Notes under the pieces: generated by a model | What the model was told of the DNA's origin: nothing | The model's database searches: none | Seen by the model: only the letters and a program-made list of their open reading frames with translations | From: Aquatica leii | Lineage: Eukaryota > Arthropoda > Insecta > Coleoptera > Lampyridae | Direction: 5' to 3' | DNA length: 64,000 nt | NCBI GenBank assembly: GCA_035610365.1 | Contig: CM069436.1 | Span: 11,584,937-11,648,936, forward strand | Part shown: positions 34,100-45,400 of the stretch, in pieces | Layout of the letters: each line of letters starts with the position of its first letter | Numbering within the stretch: position 1 is the stretch's first letter | Made by a program: the position numbers and the translations under genes

Positions 34100-35015
34100 C
34101 AAATTCATAAAAAGACAGAAACCTATCAGAAAATACAAAAATAGAAGAAATAAAAGAACTAATATAGAAAATGAATACAAAATAGTTTTAAATTTTAAGA
34201 AAAGAAACTAGACGAAAAAAAGAAAGATAAAATAAGAAAAAACAACAATTAAAAGATAAAATCGAAACGTTGGAAGACAGATTAGCAGCAATGAAAAAAA
34301 GAGTAGAAAAAACAAATGGGTCATAACAGGATTAATTCATTAAGAAAGAATTGAAACAGAGTACAGCAATAAAGGTAGAATACGCAATTAAGAAAAAAAA
34401 ATAATGTTAAACAACTGGAAAAACAAACAACGAATCCTGGAGAAGATAAATGAAAAAAAATCAATTTAAAATAAAACAAATATCAAGATAACAAAAAGAT
34501 AAAAGAAATATGGTGAAAATAGGCTACAAAAAACTATGCATAAATGGAACTAATTATAAATGGGAGAAAGATAACAAATTACTAAAAGTAAAACAAAAAG
34601 AAATTAGCGTTCTACTAAGAACAGCAACAATCCAAAAAAACTACTAACTCAATACTCTCTAATACTATAAAAGAATCTTAACAACGTAACAACAAGGTAA
34701 AGAAAATCCACACAAATAAAAAAAAGTTTAATAGAAAAAGAACAACGATCAACGACAAATGAAATAAGAAACGTAACGGAAAAAAAACAACAAGAAAATT
34801 AGTTTAACAATAGAGAAAAATACACATTTTTTAACAGCGGGGATAATAACTAAGTACTAGGAACAGCTTTTATAACAAATACAAAAATCAAAACTGAGAT
34901 AATCATCTTCAAACCCATAAATGTAGGATAGGATACAAGGTAAATACAGGAAAATTAACCTATTAAACATATACGCTTTAACTGAGGAAAATATTGCTAT
35001 GTTAAAAAGTTACTA
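34100..35015 (+). pseudogene. A-rich LINE relic: ORF1 and N-terminal endonuclease
   Basis: The strand is A-rich with Lys/Glu-rich frames, including NNNQLKDKIETLEDRLAAMKK, a coiled-coil typical of LINE ORF1 proteins, and GYKKLCINGTNYKWEKDNKLL. Near 34860-34930 it reads LGTAFITNTKIKTEIIIFKP and NVG, which fits the endonuclease phrase in which a TGFA strand precedes FKPIN. LLNIYALTEEN follows just before 35015. Stops are very frequent. The endonuclease continues at 35931 after an intervening 0.9 kb. Confidence 0.6.
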
Positions 35016-35930
35016 GTATAAAATTTGTCTTCGGTACGCTTACTATTCGTTGTTGGAGTAGGGCTAGGGTTTCCATACCACCACCTGTGTTCCTTATCTG
35101 TGGAGTTGATAAGCACATGTTCGAATTGAAAAGTTTCCATCATGTCACGTCACTGGAATTAACACTACTTACACTTTTGAGGGATTGAATACAATTATAT
35201 TGAAGTAAACAATAACCAAAGTTAATTGGAAGAAAAATTTGCGCATCTGCTTACTTTCAGTGATTCTATAAATTAAAAAAGGATTTACTTGTGATTACGC
35301 CGTATGTACGTTTTTATGTGTTAGATTTCAATTGAGTTTCAGGTAATGCGGATTAGATATGCACTAGCTAGTCTATATTTAGAGAAAACTCATTGTAACT
35401 ATTACATTTTTACTTTAATTTTTAATAGTTTTGTGGTCAGTCGATCGCACGTACATACTAGGTTGTAATCACAATTATTGTTAAAAAATTTTTGTGTCAC
35501 GTTGATTTTCTAAATCTTTGATTTTTGTACTTTTGTATTTTAATTGACGAATGTAAAGTCATTCTTTCTCTGAATGTAAAAGTTAGACGGACTAGGCCAT
35601 TTTGCGGTACGACGAGTTGCCCACTCAAAGGCGTAACTTAAATCCTTAAATTTTGTCTGTGATACCAAACCATGTACTAGTGTTTGAAATATTTATATAA
35701 ATTTACTTATGTACCTTTTTTTTCTTCGAACTACTGTCTGTGATAAAATAAATATTGTGTTACTACTTTTGTCTTATCCTTTGTTCAATTTCTGCTGTGA
35801 GTAGATTGAAACGGTGTCTAACACTCTTAATGTTTGATCGTTTTGGCCTTTTTTTTTGGTTTAGTTTATAATCTAACACTACGAAGCGTACGACTATATC
35901 CCTGAAACAATTGATATAGCCGTCGATCTT
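35016..35930. other. Probable insertion splitting the LINE endonuclease
   Basis: The endonuclease relic stops before and resumes after this segment. Its ends carry loosely inverted phrases (GTACGCTTACTATTCGTT at about 35035 and, on the minus strand, GTACGCTTCGTAGTGTT ending at about 35892). No coding content is recognised. It contains a 180-bp repeat shared with 43106-43276. It could be a solo LTR or a non-autonomous DNA element; I cannot decide. Confidence 0.45.
35272..35452 (+). repeat. Dispersed 180-bp repeat, copy 1
   Basis: ATTAAAAAAGGATTTACTTG, ACGCCGTATGTACGTTTTTA and ATATGCACTAGCTAGTC all recur in the same order at 43106-43276, with roughly nine of ten bases the same by eye. Confidence 0.88.
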
Positions 35931-36260
35931 TTTTTTTGGTACGAAGAAAACAACATAACAAGAAGCAGAGGAAAATTTAAAAAACCCTGGATCTGGAATA
36001 TGAAAAAATACCCAAATATGATATCTAAAGTACTAGGAGGTACAAATGCAAGAATAGGAAGAGAAAATATATATATACAGCAATAATAGGAAACCAAAGC
36101 CTACATAAAATTACAAACAATAACGGAAAAAGAATTATTGAACTTGCAAGAAACATGAGAAATAAAAGCTAGCAATGTCTCATAGTACTATAACAGTGAC
36201 AACCAAAAAAATATTGTGAGCAAAAAAAAAGAAACTACGCAGAAGACAATCTAGATCTAC
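35931..36260 (+). pseudogene. LINE endonuclease, C-terminal half
   Basis: YEENN, then PNMISKVLGGTNARIGRENI and, after a shift, IGNQSLHKITNNNGKRIIEL and ARNMRNKS match the metal-binding and substrate loop region of the endonuclease of RTE/CR1-like LINEs (consensus of the form GDxNAKIG and NGxRLLEFA). It continues the relic that ends at 35015. Confidence 0.7.
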
Positions 36261-38747
36261 TACCCGTAAGAAAAAATTTTTTATAACTGATTCCATGAAG
36301 ATTTTACGTGGTGGATCTCAGTGAAAAACAAATGTCAATAATTTTAGAGAGATAATCCTGGACCAACCATTACGTTAAAAAAAATTACTTTGACAAGCTA
36401 AATTCTTTTAGGAAACTGTTGATAAATTTTGGTGCAATTAACTACTCTAATAACGTAACGTAAACAACGTACTTCCAAATTTCCTTACAAAAAAATTTTA
36501 GAATAGCAATTGTAATTAAATGACATAAACAAAAGTGGGACATTTTTCAATGACGTTATTATGCGTTCGCTAACCTCTTAGCAAACAATTATCACTTGAG
36601 TTTTTATTTATTTATTAATATTTTATGTTATCATAAAAGTAACAAATAAAGAACTGAAAAGGTAAAATATGTAAACTCGCAACCGCGTGTGGTTAAAATT
36701 TATAACTTTCGCAGAAGTTTATACGTTCTGCAACTAGAGAATTTTTTTTTAAATATCTATAAAATATGTGTGTTTAAACTTAAAGACTCAGTAGGTCACC
36801 TACCAGTTTAATAGTTAAATTCATTTCAAAACTTAACACAATCGGTTTATAAATATCATTAGATGATTTAAAACCAATATACTTGTGATATCATTGTTTT
36901 TTACATTTTTAGCAATTTTAAGGCTTGATTTGAGTGTGCCGTTAGCTAATAGCATGTCTGAAAAATCGTCAGCAAAAACCTCTTTATATTATCTATTAAT
37001 TTGTGTTGGTAGTAACGTTGCAACTATCTACGTGTTTATGAAGCGTTGTTTTGAACAGAAACATTTTATTATTTCATCAATAACTAAAAATTAAAAAAAC
37101 TAATTAGAAAAAAAGTTGTACACGTGTAATTCTCTTCAAGTATTTTGCCACAATAGTACCTGTAAAGATTACAAAAAATACAAACGTAATTAAAATTGTA
37201 TTACTACATTACAGCAGTGCATGTTGCAGTTAAAAAATTTATAATGCGCAATTTAAGCTTTATTATAAAACAATTATAACACCGTTATTGAGAAAGAACC
37301 CCATTACCACTTTTTAGTGACACAACACTTATGTTAGAACACGTTAAATAAATATAAAAAACGTGTTTAAATAGTTACTCAAAGAAAAGCTTCAAAATAC
37401 ATTTTTGTTCTTGTTTTTATTGCAGCGTGTAATCCATTAAGCGATACATCAATGCAAAAACCATTTAGGAAAATGCGCTAAAACTTTTACATCGATTTAT
37501 TCCATCCCGTACTTCAACAGAACCAAAAAAAAATATATGAGTAAAACCTAATCGCATATATGTTTGATTTTTAAAGCACGAAGATTTCGCTAATAAAAAA
37601 GAACTATTTTTTATATTATCGATTTTAATGTCATTTTTAACAACGTAAAGTTTGTAGAAAACTTTTAAAAGCTCATAGAATTTCAAATTTAAACTTACTA
37701 ACAACTACAACTTTTTCACGTGAACGTACATCGAGAATTCCATATCGCAAAAATAAAAAGGCAACAAGCAGCATGCAACGTTTTTATTTATCAGCGCAGT
37801 TTCAAGAATAATTTTATCTTGTGACATTGTGTTCTATTCATGAAAAATTTTATCGACGTTCTGTTCAAGTATTCTTCTTTATAAAAATAAATTCATACGA
37901 TCGTAAAACATTGAAGTGATAGAATAACATAGCAAACAACGCCGGTCATCTATTAAATTTCTTTAATGTGACAGCTTTATAGATCTATACAGGCCATTTA
38001 CAAACACGATTGTCGTTATTCAATTGCAGATGTCAATGTTTTAATTTGCTCTCTTGAATTTTTAATGTATCAGATTAACTGTGTAGCATATGTAGCCACG
38101 TTATCCTAAATTCCAAAAAAAAACATTTGATATATTACGTAATTGATTTTAAATTTGTTATTCAAGAAAAGATAAAATTGAAGAATTTTAGTTTTTGAAT
38201 TGTTTTTGATTAATTGCCGTTTAACTTAAAGTTAAGTTAAAACAACAATACATTACCGTGATATAACATCTTGTTAAAATTTCTGCAAACATTTATTTAA
38301 AAAAAAACAGTGTTTTGCTATACTATAGAGTATTAAGTAAGCAGAATTTATTTAACAAATAACTAACATAACAAATAATGAAATTAACAATATACCCCAA
38401 AATGAGTAATACAATATTTCTGTAGTAATTTAGTTTTTTTTAAATATAACAAATAAAATCACAAACTAAATCGGAACTAAATTTTTCTGTGTTAATAAAT
38501 ACAATTTTAAAATGTCTATTGTTAAAAATTATTGCTATAATATTGTTTACATTTGTACAACTTTGTATAGAATTACTTTTAAAGATTTAAGTATACTGCA
38601 ATATTAGTAAAAAAAAAATTTTTAACATAAGTAAATTGCATTTAAAAAATTTATCAATTTGAGACAAATAAAATACGCTTGCAGATTTTCATAATGCAAT
38701 GTTTTAAAAAGAATAAGTACCGATGTAACCGCCAAATCAATCCATAC
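36261..38747. other. AT-rich non-coding stretch
   Basis: No recognisable gene or element. Small open frames (such as 36885-37094) have no family similarity and low complexity. Confidence 0.5.
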
Positions 38748-39082
38748 CAAAATGTACCGTTTGTCTGTGAGAAGAGTTCAAAGTCTACTTAAAAAATTTC
38801 ATTTTTTTATGCTGTGCAGAAATGCATGAAACAAATTTAATTAAACTTGGCAAACATGCATTTTAAACAATTATCCTATTTTAACTAATAAAAAATTAAT
38901 TGTAAAAAAATTAAAACCGCCCTTATTTTCTTGTATTTTTTAATAATTTTTTTAGGGGGTGGTAATTGGATTCAAAAAATTTTTAACGAGAAATCTTGCT
39001 TATCGTCTGCATTTTCTGACTCTTGTAAAAACTCCTTGTTTTTAAAGAAAAAAATGTTTTCTCAAACACTGATAAACGACAT
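38748..39082 (+). repeat. Dispersed repeat of about 330 bp, copy 1
   Basis: GTGAGAAGAGTTCAAAGTCT, ACTTAAAAAA, AAAACCGCCCT, TGACTCTTGTAAAAA and CAAACACTGATAA recur in the same order on the minus strand at 53300-53613. Part of it can be read as VRRVQSLLKK in both copies, so it may be the remains of a coding element, but I cannot name it. Confidence 0.75.
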
Positions 39083-39255
39083 TCGTAGTACAAGAAAAGT
39101 AGGAGTACTATAGACGCAATATTCATTCCCAGACAACTTGTAGAGAAATCGATAGATTACAAAAACCTTATATATCTATTCTATGTAGCAGAAATTTGAC
39201 GACAAAAGCAAGAACAAAAACAATAAAAGCAGCTAAGTAGCCGGTTGTCTAAACA

Positions 39256-39267
39256 CTTCTATATAAT
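39256..39267 (+). repeat. Left 12-bp target site duplication of the hammerhead array
   Basis: CTTCTATATAAT immediately precedes the first base of the array and is repeated exactly at 41041-41052. Confidence 0.88.
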
Positions 39268-39421
39268 TGGTGCTATAGAGATCTTAGCATGTTGGTAATT
39301 AGATTTGCTAACCGCAAAATTTCGAAAATCATATCGAATATTAACACCATTGCATTCTACCAACGAATATAGTGAAAAATAACTATATCAGTACAATTGC
39401 AAAAATTACCACCAGAGAGAA

Positions 39422-39465
39422 CCAGTGCACGGCCGTTTTACCCTTTTGGGGTTCATCAGCACTGG
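39422..39465 (-). ncRNA. Hammerhead ribozyme, array unit 1 (mutated core)
   Basis: On the minus strand stem I CCAGTG pairs perfectly with CACTGG. The core CTGATGA (complement of 39453-39459) is intact and stem II is ACCC/GGGT. G12 is A (AAAAC instead of GAAAC) and the cleavage triplet is GUG rather than GUH, so it should be inactive. Confidence 0.85.
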
Positions 39466-39762
39466 GAAATATTTTCTGATGTATTTCCATAATTATACTA
39501 ATATATTTGTATAGCTTATATTCATGTTTCGTTCTAATAACATATAAAAGTGTTGTGGCTGTCGCCATCTCGTGGTATAATCAGCCCACGCATAAAATAT
39601 AAACAAATTGGTGCTATAGAGATCTTAGCATGTTGGTAATTGGATTTGCTAACCGCAAAAATTCGAAAATCGTATCGAATATTAACACAATTGCAATCTA
39701 CCAACGAATATAGTGAAAAATAACTATATCAGTACAATTGCAAAAATTACCACCAGAGAGAA

Positions 39763-39806
39763 CCAATGCACGGCCGTTTCACCCTCTTAGGGGTCATCAG
39801 CACTGA
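39763..39806 (-). ncRNA. Hammerhead ribozyme, array unit 2 (cleavage site mutated)
   Basis: The core CTGATGA (complement of 39794-39800), stem II CCC/GGG and TGAAAC are intact. Stem I CAGTG pairs with CATTG, including one G-U pair. The triplet is GUG, which is not a normal cleavage site. Confidence 0.85.
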
Positions 39807-40103
39807 GAAATATTCTCTGATGTACTTACACAATTATACTGATATATTTGTATAGCTTATATTCACGTTTTGTTCTAATAACATATAAAAGTGTTGTGGC
39901 TGTTGCCATCTTGTGGTATAATGAGCCCACGTATAAAATATAAACAAATTGGTGCTATAGAGATCTTAGCATGTTGGTAATTGAATTTGCTAACCGCGAA
40001 AATTCAAAAATCGTATCGAATATTAACACGATTGCAATCCACCAACGAATATAGTAAAAAGTAACTATATCAGTACAACTGCAAAAATTACCACCAGAGA
40101 GAA

Positions 40104-40147
40104 CCAGTGTACGGCCGTTTCGCCCTTTTGGGGATCATCAGCCCTGG
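40104..40147 (-). ncRNA. Hammerhead ribozyme, array unit 3 (intact core)
   Basis: CTGATGA (complement of 40135-40141), stem II CCC/GGG with a CAAAA loop, GCGAAAC, loop GGCC and GUA are all present. Stem I is CCAG/CTGG with a G-A mismatch next to the core-proximal pair. Cleavage is predicted directly 5' of CACTGG (between the complements of 40110 and 40109). Confidence 0.88.
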
Positions 40148-40776
40148 GAAATATTCTCTGATGTATTTCCACAATTATACTGATTCTCTCTCTCTTTTTT
40201 GTTTTGTTTTATTGCAGTCAGAATTTTATATTCTTTTTACTGCAGTCATATTAATATGCATTATGGATTACTTATTTGGCTTAAATTATTATGTTATTTT
40301 TTATTCCGAAATGTTTATTTTGTTTATCTTCAACATCCTGTTTAATTGCTTTGCGACACACAATCATTTATTGTTAAAGTTGTTAAAGCTACTTTGGGTT
40401 TTTTATATTTTTTGTTATGATCTGCATCCTAATTCAAAAATCTTTTTATGATGGGATTTAGATGATTGTTCATTTTTTCGTGTGTTTTTTTAGTTATATC
40501 TTAAATGTGTTGGGCAAAGGAGGGAATACCCGCTTCTCGATGTAACATTACGTTTGCGTGATACCACCTTGCATGTAAGGAGTTTTGAATAGTTACATCC
40601 AATTACTAACATGCTAGGATCTCTATAGCATCAATTTGTTTATATTTTATACGTGGGCTCATTATACTACGAGATGGCAACAGCCACAACACTTTTATAT
40701 GTTATTAGAACGAAACATAAATATAACCTATACAAATACATCAGCATAATTGCGGAAATACATCAGAGAATATTTC

Positions 40777-40819
40777 TTAGTGCTGATGATACCCAAAAGG
40801 GTGAAACGGCCGTACACTG
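40777..40819 (+). ncRNA. Hammerhead ribozyme, inverted-arm unit (intact core)
   Basis: Stem I TAGTG (40778-40782) pairs with CACTG (40815-40819), CTGATGA is at 40783-40789, stem II is ACCC/GGGT with an AAAA loop and one extra T, then GAAAC (40803-40807), GGCC and GUA (40812-40814). All conserved catalytic positions are present; cleavage is predicted after 40814. Confidence 0.9.
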
Positions 40820-41040
40820 CTTCTCTCTGGTGGTAATTTTTGCAATTGCACTGATATAGTTACTTTTCAGTATATTCATTGGTGGATTGCAATCGTTTTA
40901 ATATTCGATACGATTTTCGAATTTTTGCGGTTAGCAAATCTAATTACCAACATGCTAAAATCTCTATAGCACCAATTTGTTTATATTTTATACGTGGGCT
41001 CATTATACTACGTGATGGCGAAAGCCACAACACTTTTATA

Positions 41041-41052
41041 CTTCTATATAAT
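41041..41052 (+). repeat. Right 12-bp target site duplication of the hammerhead array
   Basis: CTTCTATATAAT is identical to 39256-39267 and is followed by the continuation of the interrupted LINE relic. Confidence 0.88.
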
Positions 41053-41344
41053 GAATTTGGAAAGCAATACACGCATATACAAAACAAAAATCCGTCCAAT
41101 ACAAACCTACGCTAACGAAACAAGAGCTAAAACTAGAATTACTAAACAAAAAATGAGAATTGCAAAGATGCAAATTTAAAGATTCATATTAGACATAACA
41201 TTAAGAAACATACAAAAAATTTGAAAGGAAAACAAAGATGTAAAATAGAAGATGTAGTAACATTTCTGAAACAACAGTGGAACAATCACATGTAGAACGT
41301 ATGGAACCGGTCATAGGAAGAAAAAGAAAGAGGAGTATTTTTGA

Positions 41345-41470
41345 CTTAATTTATCCACGAGGATTATTTACATTTTCTACTAAAACATCTAGTTGAGAAT
41401 CTTTCGTTATTTTTGCTGGTCGTCCTATAGGTAAATATCTAATGTGGCTGTGCTTACCAAATTTCAATTC
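41345..41470 (-). pseudogene. Possible transposase helix-turn-helix fragment
   Basis: The minus strand reads KFGKHSHIRYLPIGRPAKIT then KDSQLDVLVENVNNPRG, which resembles the Gly-Arg-Pro linker and second helix-turn-helix of IS630/Tc1 transposases. There is no catalytic domain nearby. Low confidence. Confidence 0.35.
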
Positions 41471-41479
41471 AATCTTGCT

Positions 41480-43105
41480 GATAGTAGATTAAGTAATTGG
41501 ATGGTCTGTACATTTATAGGTTTTGTGTACATACTATTTAATCTTTAAAAAAATCTAATAAGATAGATGTTTACGGAAGAAAACATTTACTTACCGCAGA
41601 GTTACTATGCCTGACACAAGATGTTATGTGAACTCCTAATTCCTAAATCTTAATGCCTCTAGCGGCAAAAAAATTAACTAAAAAAATTTGAATTAAAGTT
41701 GGAAATTTTCCGTAAACACAAATGGGAATGGAAAGTTGTTTATGCATTGGCTTGAATTTTATTAACCTTAAAAGAAAACGTTTCAGACTGCCACCAAAAC
41801 TACTATAGACAAAATATGACCTGCAAAGTAAAAAAGACAGAAACTTCTGAAACCAATGTGAGTGCGACTTAATGAATCGGACCTCGTACACCAGCTAACT
41901 TTGTTTCAGCTACAAGCCAAAAGCATCCTGTTCCGATAGTAGCATAAATTTGCAACCGTGTAGAGAACTGAGATTTAGGTTTTGATGTCCGTGGCGAGAA
42001 TATACTCTTCCTGGAACGTCTGGAAGACTTACAGCAATGTTATAAAACCACGATCAGGAATCGCTTTTGAAAATATAAAAACTACTCAAAGCTGGAGTGT
42101 TATTATGGTACCAAAGAAATAGAAGCAATTAGGCGTTTTAGGTCAGCTTTATAAATAACTTCAAGCTACAATTATTACCCTACCGCTACCAACATCAACT
42201 CAAAGAAACTATCCGAGACAAAACACAAATTCTCCGAGAAAATACTTTTAAGGTCGTAATAGGAATGTTAATTTTAATGCGACGCTATGAACAGATTTTT
42301 GCGAAATCCAATTGGCACGTATTTACAACAATTTTCCAATGGAATATAAGATTTACAACAAAAAAAAAAGACTTGTTACTTTTGCCTAACTAACATACAA
42401 TAAATCAAACCCAAGTTTAAGCATTCTGGGCAGTATTACAATTTACTATCAGTTTTAAAATTTGTCGTAGTACCAAACTGTTTATTTTAAAACCACGAGA
42501 ATTTTAGACAAAAAGAATTAAACGTAGCGGTGATTCAACTGTAATTCGCACAAGAAATAAATGATTTGGATTTTTAAGCACTAGAATGTTCAATAAAAAC
42601 ACTATTGATCTTACGGGCTGAACTAATTAAAGATTGAAAAGATTAAACTTTTATAAATGTGATGCACATATAACTGACTTCCAAAGAGTCTACAAAAGAA
42701 TTTACACATAGTATATTGCAGGATAGTCAAAAAAACTCATTTGATGCAGTGGGACAGAAACATAAATCAAGCAATTAGCGCCTATTCATTAGTTTTTTTT
42801 TAACTTAGCTTGGAAATAATTTTGTTTGACAACAGCAATAAACACTCATATGCACTTATAATTTATATCGTTTATATAAAAAAAATCATATAAGAACACA
42901 TCCAAGATAAAAACTATGAATAGTCAATTTATGAAAACCTAAAAGTGATAACTCTACTCTTTGAACTGCCGCTGGGGTATACAAAATACTGCTGTTTCCT
43001 GTATGAACCGAACAACGGTGCACGGAATCGTGATTATATACAGCAAATATGGTCACTAGGTCAATACCTAACTTTGCGTTTTATTTTCAGTAATAATATG
43101 AATTA
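41480..43105. other. Unassigned stretch, probably old element debris
   Basis: Between about 41640 and 42420 base composition is more balanced and Pro/Asn-rich fragments such as PTSTQRNYPRQNTNSPRK appear, recalling gag regions of LTR elements, but no catalytic motif supports this. I leave it unassigned. Confidence 0.35.
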
Positions 43106-43276
43106 AAAAAGGATTTACTTGTGATAACGCCGTATGTACGTTTTTATGTGTTAGATTTCAATTGAGTTTTAGATAATGCTGACAGGATATGCACTAGCTA
43201 GTCCATATCTGCAAAAAAACTAATTGTAACTGTTACATTTTTACTTTAAATTTTTAATAGTTTTTGTGATCGGAAT
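43106..43276 (+). repeat. Dispersed 180-bp repeat, copy 2
   Basis: Matches 35272-35452 over its whole length in the same orientation, for example GGATTTACTTGTGATAACGC and ATATGCACTAGCTAGTCC. Here it is not inside a recognisable LINE. Confidence 0.88.
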
Positions 43277-45400
43277 AAAAGCAAAACTCTTCACATTCAA
43301 AGTTTTTTTTTATAACATAATTTTAAAAATTATTTAAACATTAACTGCCGGTTGGTTATTATTTCCAAGAGGTTAGTAATTTATATAATTTGGAAACGCC
43401 TACACTTTACGAATTATACGCTATACTTTTTTTACAAGTATGTGTGTAATTATTTATCAAAATTGAATAGAAAGTAGACAAGTGATGCGAAAAATAAATT
43501 CACAAATTTGTGTTGGTAACACATAAAACATAAAATTCGTTCCTTCAATCGTAATTAAGGAATTATATGTCAAAACTTTGTATTTATTATATTTCAATTT
43601 GTCTGCGTTTATATTACAAGTAATTACTATTTAATTCTAAATTTGAAGTAGTTATCTCTATTTAGAAAACGGTGAGTATAATTTTTTTAATTTTTTTTAT
43701 GTACCAATGAAAGTAAATCCCACGGCTCTAAATAATTTTGTTTTTAAATTTTGTACCGCGGTGAAGGATATATTAGTATGTCTTTCGTACAAAATTAAAA
43801 GCTACTGCTTTAATCTTAAAAAAAATTTAAAAAAAAATATTTGTTTACTGTAAATACTGAAAATAAAATAAAAATTACTTACGTAGGACTTTGCAACAAG
43901 TTTCTTGAGCTTAACGATACTTTACAGCGTTATTTTCTTACTTTTTACAAAGAAAATAATAAAAACAAATTACTTCAATTTTAAAAAGCATTAAATGGAT
44001 CGTTAGCGTGCAGACAGATTTATAATGCACGCTGTAAGCGGATGTAGCAATTAGATTTACCTAACAACTGGCATGTTATGAAAGACCTTACAATATTTAA
44101 AAAAGAAAATTAAACATTAAAGGACCTCCCACGTATATCATTTTAATGTACTTATTTTTTTTAATGCAGAAAAACCGTAAAAATACATAAGTAAATCTAA
44201 TTAAAATGATACAACATAATTTGCACAGCAAGGGTGCGAACATTACAAACGAAACTTTCATAATAAATACCAAGTTAATTATTAATATATGTGTCGGAAT
44301 AAAGTTATGTTGCCTTTAGCAAATACCCGAAAACTTTTTGGATTATATCTGTTCCGATTATTAATTTAATCCTTTAACATAATGTACTACAATCTTGAAA
44401 ATTAGAGAGTTTCTCAAGGATAAACCCTAAAAACAAATCAATTTTCTACAACTGCTTTACTCGTAGAAATTTTTATAAATGCGTTTTTAATAAATTTAAA
44501 TAAAAAATGTAAATACGGGCAATTAGAAATCAGCATGGTTAATCTTTAATTGTGTTTGCAATATTCATAGTCATGCAAAATATAAACACAGCACCATCAC
44601 TGTATAATCACATTCAGAGCAGCTTAATGGAGAGGAATGATTTTTTAATCGCAGTATGAAGCTGGCAGTCTTCGTGAGAGCGTAAAATTTCGATTTACTT
44701 GAGAGGTTTAATATGGAAGATCGGAGAGTTAATAACACCATGTTCTTTGTCAAAACTTTTAGATTGAAAATTGCAGTGTTTGTCTTAGTTGGAAACTTTT
44801 GAATTTATTGAGAACAAATAAGTATCTGAAGAAAGTTCTTTTATTAAATTTACGTTGATTTGTGACCTAACAATACAATAAATAGGTTTTCTAGTTTTCA
44901 CTTTATTTACAATTTATTATTTGTATATATAATATTATATAGGCACAAAAAGCTTATCAATATAAATGTGATAAAGTAATAATTTGGAAATATATGAAGC
45001 GATAAGCGTAATAATATATTTCAGTAGCTATCACTAAAAAAAATTAAGCTTATCAGGATACAAACAAAATTAGGAGAAGGAGAACCATACGAGGAAAAAC
45101 AATAGGAAAAAATGTAGAATATACGGAGGGTAATTTGCAAGTGGGACAAAAATAGAAAGTCAATAAAAATTTAAAAAAAAGCAAAAAAAAATTAAATTTT
45201 TGAGAAAGAACATGTAAGCAGTACTATCGTGATGTCTAATGTGTGTGAAGTTCCAACTGTGATCTAGTCAGTGTTTCAGTCTTCAAATGTGTAAATAAAA
45301 CACAAAAAAAAATTAAAATAAATGTAACGTTATGGCTACAAATAAACGAACAATTATAAACAATAAATTATGGAATTACACACGACAAAAATAAATATTA
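43277..45400. other. AT-rich non-coding stretch
   Basis: No gene or named element seen. From about 45050 the strand becomes A-rich, leading into the LINE relic. Confidence 0.5.

Larger units (their letters stand above)
39268..41040. mobile_element. Retrozyme-like insertion: 341-bp hammerhead repeats in tandem and inverted
   Basis: GGTGCTATAG begins at 39269, 39610 and 39951, an exact 341-base period; the third copy stops at about 40184. After 410 bases of unrelated sequence, the same unit appears inverted from about 40595 to 41040 (CATGCTA at 40610 and 40951, again 341 apart). Each unit includes a hammerhead ribozyme, on the minus strand in the left array and on the plus strand in the right arm. 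No protein is encoded. A 12-bp duplication flanks the whole block, so it inserted as one unit into a LINE relic. Non-coding tandem hammerhead retroelements (retrozymes) are known in plants and animals; the inverted arm and unique centre recall the inverted terminal repeats of PLEs. Confidence 0.85.
39110..41300 (+). pseudogene. LINE ORF2 C-terminal relic, split by the hammerhead array
   Basis: The left part (39110-39267) reads SILCSRNLTT, ARTKTIKAAK and, with a shift, VAGCLN. The right part (41041-41300) continues with RIYKTKIRPIQTYANETRAK and ITKQKMRIAKMQI. Together they match the C-terminal tail of RTE/CR1-like LINEs, in which AARVAGCLN is followed within 20 residues by the RIYKT and TYAxETR blocks. 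The two halves are therefore one relic, opened by the insertion at 39268-41040, and removing that insertion with one target duplication restores contiguity. Confidence 0.75.

Noticed and set aside
33944-34180. Minus-strand hydrophobic 78-codon frame
   Set aside because: Same shadow effect over an A-rich LINE relic on the plus strand.
40107-40451. 114-codon open frame in the hammerhead array
   Set aside because: Its first codons run through the hammerhead of unit 3 and the rest is low-complexity Phe/Leu/Ile-rich sequence from the AT-rich centre. Similar short frames at 39383-39568 and 40653-40859 are just the repeat unit read in one frame.
41640-42420. Possible LTR-retrotransposon gag (Pro/Asn-rich fragments)
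   Set aside because: No zinc knuckle, protease or RT motif in any frame; composition alone is not evidence.
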